64,000 bases of DNA, from contig NZ_CP087132.1 in the NCBI RefSeq assembly GCF_020911885.1, positions 434,001 through 498,000 of the forward strand, written 5' to 3'. The DNA is from Flavobacterium acetivorans. Lineage in GTDB: Bacteria; Bacteroidota; Bacteroidia; Flavobacteriales; Flavobacteriaceae. The notes below the pieces were generated by a model that saw nothing but the letters and a program-made list of their open reading frames with translations, did not search any database and had not been told where the DNA came from. How positions within the stretch are numbered: position 1 is the stretch's first letter; the number at the start of each line of letters is the position of its first letter. The translations under genes and the position numbers were made by a program. Below are positions 25,199-34,136 of the stretch, in pieces.

Positions 25199-25948
25199 AT
25201 GATGCTCATTCGATATATAACGCAGATAGGAAGATATTTCCTGATGCTCAAAGAAATTTTCAACAAACAGACCAAATGGTCGGTGATGAAAAAACTTATC
25301 TTCAAGGAAATCGATGATTTAATTATTGATTCTCTTGGTATTGTTTGTTTCATTTCCTTCTTTGTTGGAGGAGTTGTTGCCATTCAAACAGCATTAAATC
25401 TCACTAATCCTTTGATTCCAAAATACCTTATTGGTTTTGCTACACGTCAATCAGTAATATTAGAATTTGCCCCAACATTTATTTCAGTAATTATGGCTGG
25501 AAAAATGGGCTCCTTCATCACATCAAGTATAGGAACCATGCGTGTTACAGAGCAAATTGATGCCTTAGAAGTTATGGGAGTTAACTCATTGAATTATCTA
25601 GTATTCCCTAAAATTATCGCCTTATTGCTTTATCCTTTTGTCATAGGAATAAGTATGTTTCTAGGTGTTTTAGGAGGTTGGATGGCTGGCGTATATGGCG
25701 GATTTACTTCCAGTGCCGAATTTATCAATGGTGCCCAAATGGAATTTATTCCGTTTCATATTGTTTATGCCTTTATCAAAACTTTAATATTTGCCATGCT
25801 TTTGGCGACAATTCCTTCTTTTCATGGCTATTACATGAAAGGCGGCGCACTCGAAGTAGGTAAAGCCAGTACCGTTTCCTTTGTTTGGACATCGGTTTCC
25901 ATCATTCTTTTCAATTATATATTAACTCAGTTGTTACTAGGATCATGA
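25199..25948 (+). CDS. MlaE-family lipid ABC transporter permease
   Basis: The 249-residue inner-membrane permease has about five to six helices and the MlaE (DUF140) features: FVGGVVAIQTALNL, the conserved ESxP-like/ILEFAPTFISVIMAGKMGSFITSSIGTMRVTEQIDALEVMGV stretch and a C-terminal FGYYxKGGA-like HGYYMKGGALEVGKAST. Such permeases move phospholipids between the inner and outer membranes. The ATPase gene overlaps it by four bases (ATGA). An MlaD-type substrate-binding gene is not next to it. Two adjacent ATGs (25199 and 25202) are possible; I take the first. Confidence 0.9.
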   Translation: MMLIRYITQIGRYFLMLKEIFNKQTKWSVMKKLIFKEIDDLIIDSLGIVCFISFFVGGVVAIQTALNLTNPLIPKYLIGFATRQSVILEFAPTFISVIMAGKMGSFITSSIGTMRVTEQIDALEVMGVNSLNYLVFPKIIALLLYPFVIGISMFLGVLGGWMAGVYGGFTSSAEFINGAQMEFIPFHIVYAFIKTLIFAMLLATIPSFHGYYMKGGALEVGKASTVSFVWTSVSIILFNYILTQLLLGS

Positions 25949-26706
25949 TAGAAGTAAAAAACGTAGAAAAATCATTTGGAGACAGCAAAATCCTTAAAGG
26001 TGTTTCGACCATTTTTGAAACTGGGAAAACCAATTTAATTATTGGACAAAGTGGTTCGGGTAAAACAGTGATGCTCAAAAGTCTCTTAGGCATTCATACG
26101 CCAGAATCCGGTACCATCTCTTTTGACGGCAGAATCTATTCTGAATTAGATCCTGACGAAAAGAGAGAACTCCGAACCGAAATAGGAATGGTTTTTCAAG
26201 GAAGTGCCCTATTCGACTCTATGACGGTGGCCGAAAATGTAGCTTTCCCGTTGAAAATGTTTACCAATGACGACAAAGCCAAGGTTCAAGATCGAGTAGA
26301 TTTTGTGCTCAAAAGAGTGAATCTTATCGACGCGCATAAAAAATTACCTTCGGAGATTTCTGGAGGAATGCAAAAACGTGTGGCGATTGCCCGCGCCATT
26401 GTAAACAATCCGAAATATTTATTTTGTGACGAACCTAATTCCGGATTAGACCCTAATACGGCCATATTGATCGATAATTTGATCAAAGAAATCACCGAAG
26501 AGTACAATATCACCACCGTGATAAACACTCACGACATGAACTCGGTTATGGAAATTGGAGATAAGATTTTATTTCTAAAAAACGGTCTAAAAGCTTGGGA
26601 AGGAACCAAAGAAGAAATTTTCAGAACGGATAACGAAGCCGTTGTTGACTTTGTTTATTCTTCTAATTTGTTCAAAAAAGTAAGAGAAGCTTATTTAAAG
26701 GAGTAA
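25945..26706 (+). CDS. MlaF-type ABC transporter ATP-binding protein
   Basis: This 253-residue ATPase powers the MlaE-like permease. Walker A is GQSGSGKT, the signature is SGGMQKRVAIARAI, Walker B is YLFCDEPNSGLDP, and the H-loop is VINTHDM. The Gly-Gly-Met signature rather than Gly-Gly-Gln is usual in the MlaF subfamily. The ATG overlaps the permease stop (ATGA), so the two are translationally coupled. The frame is open further upstream inside the permease gene, but that extension has no conserved start. Together they form the core of an outer-membrane lipid-asymmetry or lipid-uptake system. Confidence 0.93.
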   Translation: MIEVKNVEKSFGDSKILKGVSTIFETGKTNLIIGQSGSGKTVMLKSLLGIHTPESGTISFDGRIYSELDPDEKRELRTEIGMVFQGSALFDSMTVAENVAFPLKMFTNDDKAKVQDRVDFVLKRVNLIDAHKKLPSEISGGMQKRVAIARAIVNNPKYLFCDEPNSGLDPNTAILIDNLIKEITEEYNITTVINTHDMNSVMEIGDKILFLKNGLKAWEGTKEEIFRTDNEAVVDFVYSSNLFKKVREAYLKE

Positions 26707-26731
26707 TAAATTTTCCTAGCTTTTAAAAAAA

Positions 26732-27331
26732 TTAGCTTGGCAACAACTCCACCTCAGCATTGGGATTAAAAAGATACATGCGTCCCGAATTGATTTCGAC
26801 ACATTCGTATCTTTTTATTCGAAGAGCTCCTTTTTTGAAAATTTTACCGTTTTGTATTCTAAAAACGCTATCATAAGGAATCTCAAAGATGTAGTTTTTG
26901 TCATTTTGGGCATCAAATTGCTTCAAAGCTAAAGACAAAGTAGTATCGGTATCACTGCTAGCACTAGGATTCCTGAAATGTCTTGCCAGTAAAGGCAATA
27001 AATGACCGGGGAAAATCTCCGGACGAATATAAGGAACCATCAATTGCTGAAAGGTATATTTCCATTCGTTACCATGCGGTTTGATGTTTCGTCCAAACTT
27101 TTCGAAAGCTACTAAATGGGCTATTTCATGAATGAGCGTAATCAAGAAGCGGTACTTATTCAAACTCCCGTTTACGGTAATTTCATGTTTTCCGTTCATG
27201 GCTTTTCGATAATCACCATGACGAGTAGCGCGTTCGTTAACTATTTTTAAATGCACCCTATGAGTGACAATCAGCTCAAAGGCGGGCTTGACTGCATGAT
27301 CCGGAATATATTTAGCTAAGGTTTCGCTCAA
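26732..27331 (-). CDS. SprT-like zinc metalloprotease-domain protein
   Basis: The 199-residue product has the HExxH zinc motif in ITLIHEIAHLVAFEKFG and a second His in KPHGNEWKYTF, the SprT-like arrangement also found in SPRTN proteases that act on DNA-protein crosslinks. The bacterial role is largely unstudied. No ATG occurs in frame near the beginning; the best start is TTG at 27331 (minus strand), giving SETLAKYIPDHAVKP. It lies 65 bases after the SDR gene on the same strand. No signal peptide or membrane helix is present. Confidence 0.82.
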   Translation of the reverse strand: MSETLAKYIPDHAVKPAFELIVTHRVHLKIVNERATRHGDYRKAMNGKHEITVNGSLNKYRFLITLIHEIAHLVAFEKFGRNIKPHGNEWKYTFQQLMVPYIRPEIFPGHLLPLLARHFRNPSASSDTDTTLSLALKQFDAQNDKNYIFEIPYDSVFRIQNGKIFKKGALRIKRYECVEINSGRMYLFNPNAEVELLPS

Positions 27332-27396
27332 GAGTTGTAAATTATGAGTAATGAGTAATGAGTTTCCTATTTGAAGATACTTTCAGTCATAATTAT

Positions 27397-28074
27397 TTAT
27401 GGATTCGTAGTTGAAACCTGCAATACTTTTCCGTTGAAATATTTATTCCCATTCAGTGTAAAATCAAAAATATAATTCGCCATACCTTCGGCCGAAATTG
27501 ACGCTTGATAGCCCGGGAAAGCTTCTTGAAGCATTTCTGTTTGAACCGCTCCCAAAGCCAAAACATTGAAAGCAATGCCGCGTACTTTGTATTCTTCTGC
27601 CAATAATTCCGAAAGTGTAATCACAGCTCCTTTACTGGAACTATAGGCCGCCAATCCTGCAAATTTAAGGCTTCCTTGAATTCCTCCCATCGAACTGATT
27701 GTCACCACATGACTTCCTTTTTGCAAATAAGGAATACAAAGACGGGTCAAATTAGCCACTCCAAAAACATTCACTTTGTAAACATTTTCAAAATCAGTTT
27801 GGGTCAAGGTTTCAAAGGGTTGGCAAATTAAACTCCCTGCATTATGCACAATCGCATCGACGCTCTTCCATGAAGTGGAAAGGAAGTTTTGAACTTTTTC
27901 CAAATCCGATTCGTCAGATAAATCTACTGACAAACAGCTGATATTCTCATGATCTATTAAGGCTTGAGGCGTTTTTCTTGAAATTGCCAAAACCTGATGT
28001 CCTGCGTTTGCAAATTGCAATGCCAATTCAAAACCAATTCCTCTACTCGTTCCTGTTACAATGATATTTTTCAT
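27397..28074 (-). CDS. Short-chain dehydrogenase/reductase
   Basis: This 225-residue NAD(P)-dependent oxidoreductase has the nucleotide motif TGTSRGIG at the N-terminus (NADP preference suggested by the basic residues SRKT after strand 2), the DAIVHNAGSL equivalent of the NNAG motif, and the catalytic Ser-Tyr-Lys in ISSMGG and YSSSKGA. It is somewhat shorter than the classical 250-residue SDRs because the C-terminus is reduced. The substrate cannot be told from sequence. It is followed by the SprT-like gene and preceded by the acyl-CoA dehydrogenase terminator. Confidence 0.9.
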   Translation of the reverse strand: MKNIIVTGTSRGIGFELALQFANAGHQVLAISRKTPQALIDHENISCLSVDLSDESDLEKVQNFLSTSWKSVDAIVHNAGSLICQPFETLTQTDFENVYKVNVFGVANLTRLCIPYLQKGSHVVTISSMGGIQGSLKFAGLAAYSSSKGAVITLSELLAEEYKVRGIAFNVLALGAVQTEMLQEAFPGYQASISAEGMANYIFDFTLNGNKYFNGKVLQVSTTNP

Positions 28075-28161
28075 AAAGCAAAAATAAACAAAAGCCTTAA
28101 AAAACTACAATCAAAACTCAAGGATTGTTTTCATTTGAAAAACAAATCGGCAATCCATCGC

Positions 28162-28199
28162 AAAAAAAAGCCCAAACTCAAATTTTGAGATTGGACTTT
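28162..28199 (-). terminator. Terminator of the acyl-CoA dehydrogenase gene
   Basis: AAAGCCCAAACTCAA pairs with TTGAGATTGGACTTT with two mismatches; the A-run before it gives a U-run on the minus strand, just after the stop at 28224. Confidence 0.75.
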
Positions 28200-28223
28200 C
28201 GGTAAAACTATATTTTATATCCG

Positions 28224-29363
28224 TTATGAGATCAACGTTCTTGAAATTACGATACGCTGTATTTCGGATGTTCCTTCATAAATCTGGGTAATTTTCGCAT
28301 CACGCATCATACGCTCTACATGATATTCGGCTACATAGCCGTTACCTCCGTGAATTTGCACCGCTTCAATCGTCGTATCCATAGCTGTTTGCGAGGCAAA
28401 CAATTTTGCCATTGCTCCAGATTGAGAGATATCCATTCCGGCATCTTTTTCAAAAGCCGCTTTAAAACACAACATTTTGGCAGCTGTAATTTGAGTTGCC
28501 ATATCAGCCAGTTTGAAAGCAATTGCCTGATGTTTGAAAATTTCCTTTCCAAAAGCTTTTCGCTCTTGGGAATATTTCAAAGCCAACTCATAAGCACCAG
28601 TAGCAATCCCTAGAGCTTGAGAAGCAATTCCGATTCTTCCGCCGTTTAGCACTGCCATTGCAAAATTAAATCCGAAACCATCGGCTCCGATTCTATTTTC
28701 TTTTGGCACTTTTACATCAGTAAACATTAGAGAATGCGTATCTGATCCGCGAATTCCCATTTTCTTTTCTTTTGGACCAATATCAAAACCTGCCCATCCT
28801 TTTTCAACGATAAACGCATTAATTCCCTTATGCCCTTTCTCGATATCCGTTTGTGCAATAACAATATAAGTAGATGCACTAGCTCCGTTTGTAATCCAGT
28901 TTTTGGTACCATTCAATAAATAATGATCTCCTTTGTCAATTGCAGTCGTTTTTTGAGAAGTGGCATCAGAACCGGCTTCCGGCTCTGACAAACAAAAAGC
29001 ACCAATAACATCTCCTTGAGCTAAAGGAACTAAATACTTCATTTTTTGCTCTTCATTACAATATTTTTCCAGACCGGCACAAACTAATGAATTGTTTACC
29101 GACATTACCACGGCAGCCGAAGCATCTATTTTAGCAATTTCGGTCATCGCCAAAACATAAGAAACGCTGTCCAATCCTGAACCGCCATATTTAGGATCAA
29201 CCATCATTCCTAAAAATCCAAGTTCAGCCATTTTTTTTATTTGCTCCGTTGGAAATTTAGAATGCTCATCCCTTTCTATCACTCCCGGCAACAATTCATT
29301 TTGAGCAAAATCTCTAGCAGCCTGTTGTATCATCAACTGCTCCTCAGTTAGATTAAAATCCAT
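28224..29363 (-). CDS. Acyl-CoA dehydrogenase (short/medium-chain type)
   Basis: This 379-residue FAD enzyme performs the first step of fatty-acid or branched-chain acyl-CoA beta-oxidation. It begins MDFNLTEEQLMIQQAARDFA, has the FAD-binding FCLSEPEAGSDATS and YLLNGTKNWITNG, and carries the C-terminal IYEGTSEIQRIVISR with the catalytic Glu of short-chain/butyryl-type enzymes. Electrons would go to ETF. Length and motifs are complete. It is monocistronic; no enoyl-CoA hydratase or etfAB gene is next to it. Confidence 0.94.
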   Translation of the reverse strand: MDFNLTEEQLMIQQAARDFAQNELLPGVIERDEHSKFPTEQIKKMAELGFLGMMVDPKYGGSGLDSVSYVLAMTEIAKIDASAAVVMSVNNSLVCAGLEKYCNEEQKMKYLVPLAQGDVIGAFCLSEPEAGSDATSQKTTAIDKGDHYLLNGTKNWITNGASASTYIVIAQTDIEKGHKGINAFIVEKGWAGFDIGPKEKKMGIRGSDTHSLMFTDVKVPKENRIGADGFGFNFAMAVLNGGRIGIASQALGIATGAYELALKYSQERKAFGKEIFKHQAIAFKLADMATQITAAKMLCFKAAFEKDAGMDISQSGAMAKLFASQTAMDTTIEAVQIHGGNGYVAEYHVERMMRDAKITQIYEGTSEIQRIVISRTLIS

Positions 29364-29976
29364 ATTTGTATCTATATTTTATACTATTAAAACTACAACT
29401 CTTCAAACAAAAACAAAATTCATCAAAAACAATTGGTTAAACCCATGGCATGGGAGCTCAAATTACTAGCTTAGTTTTTACTTTAAAATTAAATATTGTC
29501 TTGCAATACTCAAGTTAACTCTGTTTTTATTCAAAAAATGTCTCCAAAAATACTTTTTTTTTATGATATTACCAATTTCAGTTTATGAATTTAATACAAC
29601 AAAATCATTATACTATATCGTTATCGTTAACATGTAAGGATCTTCGCTTAATCTCATTAATCCAACAGCCTTTTGACCAGTTAAAACAAAAAGATCTAAT
29701 TACAGAAAGTAAAACTATACCTACATGTTTTTAAGCCCATTAAAAAAATAAATTTATTATAGTTTCATCCCACAATCTAATCCTAAAAATTCTATTTTGA
29801 AATATAACAAGCACCTTATAAAGTAATTTCACAAGTAAACTATTTTTTCAAATAAAAACAGTTCCTATATAAAAAACTCGCTGTTAACAGTATTTAACAT
29901 GAAAACTAATCTTCTTTGACTATGAAATATAGTAATTAAAGCTAATTTTACCCAAAATAATTCAATACAAAATATC
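29364..29976. other. 613-base gene-free stretch
   Basis: No convincing frame is seen on either strand. The DNA is very AT-rich. It holds a near-palindrome CCCATGGCATGGG (29442-29454) and several poly-T tracts, but no tRNA, rnpB, tmRNA or tRNA-like fold that I can recognise. Part must contain the promoters of the acyl-CoA dehydrogenase gene (leftward) and of the chalcone-isomerase-like gene (rightward); I cannot place them with confidence. Confidence 0.4.
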
Positions 29977-30555
29977 ATGAAGAAAATTTTATTACTGCTT
30001 ACTTTACTTTTATTTGTCCCATTTTATTCTGCATTTGCACAAACTCAAGTAGAAATTGACGGAGTCATTGTTCCTCGAACACTTACAATACAAAATAAAA
30101 ACCTGACACTAAACGGAGTTGGAGGCAGATCTAAAATGTGGGTCGAAGTTTATGTACAAGCCCTCTACTTATCAAAACTTTCGCAAGATGCCAATTATAT
30201 AATTGAAAGCGACACCGAAATGTCTATAAGAATACACGTTACCTCGTCATTAGTTTCATCAGGGAAACTGACAAGAAATTTCAATGCAGGATTTGAAAAA
30301 TCTACAGGCCCTAATCTGAACTCTTTAAGACCTAAAATCGAAGCTTTCAAGAATATGCTTAGTGATGAAATAGTGAAAAATGATGTTTTTAATCTTTTTT
30401 ACAACCCTATAGACACCTCGGTTTGGGTATATAAAAATGACGTGCTTAAAGGGAAAATTCCCGGAATTGATTTCAAAAAAGCCTTATTTGGCATTTGGCT
30501 TTCAGACAAGCCAGTAGATGAAACCCTCAAAAATAATTTATTAGGTATTTATTAA
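29977..30555 (+). CDS. Chalcone isomerase-like secreted protein
   Basis: The 192-residue product has a signal peptide (MKKILLLLTLLLFVPFYSAFAQ) and a mature part resembling the chalcone isomerase-like family: VEIDGVIVPRTLTIQNKN, NGVGGRSKMWVEVYVQALYL (the conserved RxKxxxKVYxxxLYL type segment) and a C-terminal LFGIWLSDKPVDETLKNNLLG. Bacterial members of this family lack flavonoid substrates and probably bind lipids or fatty acids in the periplasm; that is an inference from fold relatives. It stands alone after the long gene-free stretch. Confidence 0.82.
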   Translation: MKKILLLLTLLLFVPFYSAFAQTQVEIDGVIVPRTLTIQNKNLTLNGVGGRSKMWVEVYVQALYLSKLSQDANYIIESDTEMSIRIHVTSSLVSSGKLTRNFNAGFEKSTGPNLNSLRPKIEAFKNMLSDEIVKNDVFNLFYNPIDTSVWVYKNDVLKGKIPGIDFKKALFGIWLSDKPVDETLKNNLLGIY

Positions 30556-30692
30556 TCTGTCTGTTCAAAAAAAGTAAATTTTCTAGTTGAATTTCTGCTG
30601 CCATTGAAGCTGCTAAATCGAGTAATCAAAGCCCGAAAACCCTGTCAAGTGAAATAACATCTTAAATACACATTTCGCATTATACTATTTTT

Positions 30693-30700
30693 TATATTTG
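30693..30700 (+). promoter_or_regulatory. -7 promoter element of the glutamate dehydrogenase gene
   Basis: TATATTTG matches TAnnTTTG exactly, 24 bases before the ATG at 30725. A TTG at 30698 is part of it and is not the start. Confidence 0.6.
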
Positions 30701-30724
30701 TCAAAATTAAACATATCGCAAAAA

Positions 30725-31951
30725 ATGAAAGATTTATTAAAGAAATTCGAAAATAAAGAACCTGAAATCATTTTTAACTGGAAAGATGCCGAAACAGAAG
30801 CCGAAGGATGGACTGTCATCAACTCGCTTCGTGGTGGTGCTGCCGGTGGCGGAACAAGAATGAGAAAAGGATTAGATATGAATGAAGTTTTATCTTTGGC
30901 AAAAACGATGGAAGTAAAATTCACCGTTTCTGGACCAGCAATTGGCGGTGCTAAATCTGGTATTAATTTCGACCCAAACGATCCTAGAAAAAAAGGCGTA
31001 TTGCAACGTTGGTATAAAGCTGTTTCTCCATTATTGAAAAGTTATTACGGTACAGGTGGCGATTTGAATGTAGATGAAATCCACGAAGTGATTCCGATGA
31101 CGGAAGAATGTGGGGTTTGGCATCCGCAGGAAGGGGTATTCAACGGACACTTTAAGCCTACCGAAGCTGATAAAATCAATAGAATTGGTCAATTACGTCA
31201 AGGTGTGGTTAAGGTAATTGAAAACCCAAAATATTCTCCTGATGTATATCGCAAATATACTGTTGCTGACATGATCACGGGTTTTGGTGTAGCTGAAGCA
31301 GTGCGTAATTTCTACAACATTTATGGAGGTGATGTAAAAGGTAAAAAAGCAATCGTTCAAGGTTTTGGTAATGTAGGTTCAGCTGCCGCTTTCTATCTTG
31401 CCGAAATGGGAGCAAAAGTAATCGGTATTATCGACCGCGACGGAGGATTAATAAACGAAAACGGCTATACTTTTGAAGAAATAAAAGCCCTTTTCCTAGC
31501 CAAAGACGGAAACAAACTTGTTGCCGAAAACATGATTCCTTTTGAAGAAATCAATGAAAAAATCTGGACAATAGGTGCCGAAATATTCACCCCTTGCGCC
31601 GCTTCACGATTAGTGACCCAGTCTCAAATTGACAGCCTAATCGCAAATGGGCTGGAAGTAATTTCCTGTGGTGCCAATGTTCCTTTTGCCGACAAAGAAA
31701 TCTTCTTTGGCCCGATTATGGAAAATGTAGACAGCAAAGTAAGTTTGATTCCGGATTTCATTTCTAATTGCGGAATGGCTAGAGTTTTTGCTTATTTTAT
31801 GGAAAAGAAAGTACAAATGACCGATGAGGCTATCTTCCAAGACACCTCGGAAATCATTAAAAACGCCATTCAAAAAGCTCACGATTTGAACAGCTCAAAA
31901 ACAAACATTAGCGCTACTGCTTTTGAAATTGCTTTGAAACAGCTAGTATAA
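30725..31951 (+). CDS. Glu/Leu/Phe/Val family amino-acid dehydrogenase (probably glutamate dehydrogenase)
   Basis: The 408-residue enzyme reversibly deaminates an amino acid to its 2-oxoacid with NAD(P)H and ammonium. The substrate domain has the catalytic lysine in GPAIGGAKSGINF, preceded by LRGGAAGGGTRMRKG. The Rossmann domain has VQGFGNVGSAAAFYL. The family also contains Leu, Val and Phe dehydrogenases; overall layout suits glutamate dehydrogenase of Bacteroidota, but cofactor and substrate are not certain. The start at ATG 30725 fits the -7 element at 30693-30700. Confidence 0.88.
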   Translation: MKDLLKKFENKEPEIIFNWKDAETEAEGWTVINSLRGGAAGGGTRMRKGLDMNEVLSLAKTMEVKFTVSGPAIGGAKSGINFDPNDPRKKGVLQRWYKAVSPLLKSYYGTGGDLNVDEIHEVIPMTEECGVWHPQEGVFNGHFKPTEADKINRIGQLRQGVVKVIENPKYSPDVYRKYTVADMITGFGVAEAVRNFYNIYGGDVKGKKAIVQGFGNVGSAAAFYLAEMGAKVIGIIDRDGGLINENGYTFEEIKALFLAKDGNKLVAENMIPFEEINEKIWTIGAEIFTPCAASRLVTQSQIDSLIANGLEVISCGANVPFADKEIFFGPIMENVDSKVSLIPDFISNCGMARVFAYFMEKKVQMTDEAIFQDTSEIIKNAIQKAHDLNSSKTNISATAFEIALKQLV

Positions 31952-32002
31952 TCAATCCTTAATTATAAACATTCATTTCGTTTATAGTTTCATTAATTAG
32001 GA

Positions 32003-32054
32003 GTCAGTTTGACGCAGTCGTTTTGTAACGAAGGCATCAAACTGACTTTTTTTT
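32003..32054 (+). terminator. Terminator of the glutamate dehydrogenase gene
   Basis: GTCAGTTTGA (32003-32012) pairs with TCAAACTGAC (32037-32046), with a further internal pairing in the loop, followed by a T-run of eight. Confidence 0.85.
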
Positions 32055-32162
32055 ATAGCTACAATCAACCTCAAAAATTATTAGTTTTTCTTGACTATAT
32101 TAATCTTAGAGAAATAGCAATTTTTATAATATATTAGCGTTTCCATAATAAAGAAAATTTCT

Positions 32163-32867
32163 ATGAGTCTATTGTTACAGGCAGACAGCCTAGCTGTTGC
32201 ACAAGAAAGTTTAGTTGATGCTGTCCCAGTTGAAAAAACTTTATCCATTATTGAATTATTAACTAGCGGAGGATTAGCCGGTCAGCTGATCATGATTTCC
32301 TTAGCCCTGATGTTATTTGTTGCATTATACCTTTATTTCGAAAGACTTATGGCTATTAATTCGGCTTCAAAAATTGATGTGAATTTCATGGGACAAATCA
32401 GAGAAAATATTCGAAACGGACGCATTGACAACGCTAAAATTGCCTGCGCCCATTCTAATTCACCTGTTGCCCGCTTGATTGAGAAAGGAATTTCAAGAAT
32501 TGGTAAACCCCTAGATGATATCAATACTGCGATAGAGAATGCAGGAAAACTAGAGATTTACAAACTGGAGAAAAACGTAAGCATGCTCGCTACCATTTCT
32601 GGAGCCGGACCCATGACAGGCTTCCTTGGAACAGTAGTTGGAATGATTCAGGCTTTCCATAAAATGGCCAGCTCTGGTGGACAAATAGAAGTGGGAGCAC
32701 TTTCCGAAGGAATTTATACCGCCATGACTACAACAGTAGTTGGTCTTGTTGTAGGAATTATTGCTTATGTAGGCTACAACCATTTAGTTGTAAAAACGGA
32801 TAAGATTGTGCACCAAATGGAAGCCAATGCAGTTGACTTTTTAGATTTATTAAATGACCCAGCCTAA
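32163..32867 (+). CDS. exbB: ExbB/TolQ/MotA-type proton channel protein
   Basis: The 234-residue inner-membrane protein has three helices: one near residues 37-60 (LIMISLALMLFVALYLYF), one around GFLGTVVGMIQAF, and one around TTVVGLVVGIIAYVGYN. The loop before helix 2 is the long cytoplasmic segment. Together with ExbD and TonB downstream it converts the proton-motive force into movement of TonB to energise outer-membrane receptors such as the SusC-type protein at 61375. The gene starts a cluster with exbD (two-base gap) and tonB (29-base gap). Confidence 0.9.
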   Translation: MSLLLQADSLAVAQESLVDAVPVEKTLSIIELLTSGGLAGQLIMISLALMLFVALYLYFERLMAINSASKIDVNFMGQIRENIRNGRIDNAKIACAHSNSPVARLIEKGISRIGKPLDDINTAIENAGKLEIYKLEKNVSMLATISGAGPMTGFLGTVVGMIQAFHKMASSGGQIEVGALSEGIYTAMTTTVVGLVVGIIAYVGYNHLVVKTDKIVHQMEANAVDFLDLLNDPA

Positions 32868-32869
32868 TT

Positions 32870-33262
32870 ATGAATTTAAGAGGAAGAAATAAAGTTAGCC
32901 CCGAATTCAACATGTCATCCATGACAGATATCGTATTTCTATTACTGATATTCTTTATGCTAACATCAACAATGGTAACAACAAATGCCTTAGATTTAGT
33001 CTTACCAAAAGCCAAAGGAAAAACAGACAGCAATAAAAACATAGCCGTTAGCATCAATAAAAAACTGGAGTTTTTCATTGACAAAGAACCCGTTTCAGAA
33101 ACTGAATTGGAATCTAAATTATTGTCCTTATTCTCAGCTGACAAAACCAAAGCTATCATTTTAAGAGCCGAAGAAGGAGTGCCAATCGAAAAAGCGGTAA
33201 ATGTTTTAGACATTGCAAACAGAAATCAAATCAAGGTTGTTTTAGCAGTAAGACCTAAATAA
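32870..33262 (+). CDS. exbD: ExbD/TolR-type biopolymer transport protein
   Basis: The 130-residue protein has a short cytoplasmic N-terminus, one transmembrane helix (about residues 20-40, MTDIVFLLLIFFMLTST) with the essential Asp20 at its start, and a periplasmic domain (residues 45-130) ending in IKVVLAVRPK. It is the partner of the ExbB-type protein, only two bases downstream of it, and works in the TonB motor. The conserved aspartate is the likely proton-binding site. Confidence 0.92.
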   Translation: MNLRGRNKVSPEFNMSSMTDIVFLLLIFFMLTSTMVTTNALDLVLPKAKGKTDSNKNIAVSINKKLEFFIDKEPVSETELESKLLSLFSADKTKAIILRAEEGVPIEKAVNVLDIANRNQIKVVLAVRPK

Positions 33263-33291
33263 TTGCAACTCCCTTAAAAGATTTATTCTAC

Positions 33292-34089
33292 ATGAAATAT
33301 TTAGAAACAGAAGAAGAAAAAAAATCGTTTGCAATCACATCAATTATTTTTGTGATTCTATTGGTTTTGTTCTTTTATTTAGGATTAACTTCTTTAGATC
33401 CACCACCTGAAAATGGTATTGCCATTAACTTCGGAACCACTGAGCAAGGATCAGGAAACATTCAACCTACAGAAGCCATTCAATCAGCCCCTAAAGCTGC
33501 TGCTGCGAAACAGGCTACAGCTGCAGACGACAACGTACTCTCCCAAGATATTGAAGAGGCTGTGGTGATGAAAAAAACAGAAAAAACGCAGCCCAAAAAA
33601 GAAACCACAAAAGAGGAAATCAAACCCAAGCCAAAAGAAAACCCAAAACCCTCCAAAAGCACATCTGACGCTTTATCGAGCTTAATAAACGGCCCAAAAT
33701 CTGACGGAAAAGCTCAAGGCGGTGAAGGCAATGATAATGTGGCTGGCGACAAAGGGAGCTTAAACGGTAACCCTTATGCTAACAGCTATTACGGCTCAGG
33801 AGGCGGAAGCGGGAACGGAAGCGGCTGGGGATTAAACGGAAGACAAATAAGCAGTCGAGGGAAAGAAGTACAAAAATGCAATGAATTTGGAACTGTTGTC
33901 GTACAAATTACCGTAAATAGAAATGGCAATGTCATCGCCGCCAAATACACCAAAGGAACAACAAACACTAACCCTTGTTTGATTGAACCCGCATTGGCAA
34001 CAGCCCGAAAATACAAATGGCAACCGGATCCTAAAGCTCCCGAGACCCAAATTGGTTTTATAACAGTTAATTTTAAATTAGGAGAATAG
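33292..34089 (+). CDS. TonB-type energy transducer
   Basis: The 265-residue protein has one N-terminal helix (about residues 15-36, IIFVILLVLFFYLGLTSL), a linker rich in Pro, Lys and Glu (about 85-130), a Gly/Asn/Ser-rich stretch (about 135-185, with GGGSGNGSGWG) and a C-terminal domain from about residue 190 (GTVVVQITVNRNGNVIAAKY ... ARKYKWQPDPKAP). That matches a TonB family transducer that spans the periplasm to contact receptor TonB boxes. It follows exbD by 29 bases. Its receptor partners are not specified by the locus. Confidence 0.88.
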   Translation: MKYLETEEEKKSFAITSIIFVILLVLFFYLGLTSLDPPPENGIAINFGTTEQGSGNIQPTEAIQSAPKAAAAKQATAADDNVLSQDIEEAVVMKKTEKTQPKKETTKEEIKPKPKENPKPSKSTSDALSSLINGPKSDGKAQGGEGNDNVAGDKGSLNGNPYANSYYGSGGGSGNGSGWGLNGRQISSRGKEVQKCNEFGTVVVQITVNRNGNVIAAKYTKGTTNTNPCLIEPALATARKYKWQPDPKAPETQIGFITVNFKLGE

Positions 34090-34136
34090 CATACATTTGA
34101 AAATTCTTATCCATTTTCAAAATTTCAACACACATC

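Noticed and set aside
26707..26755. Hairpin between the MlaF-like and SprT-like genes as a terminator
   Set aside because: The possible stem (CTAGCT/AGCTTG) is short and imperfect, and T or A runs are not placed as in the other terminators.
32758..33213. Open frame of about 151 codons on the minus strand across exbB-exbD
   Set aside because: It is the shadow of two real, well-recognised genes on the other strand; the translated sequence has no domain and no ribosome-binding context.
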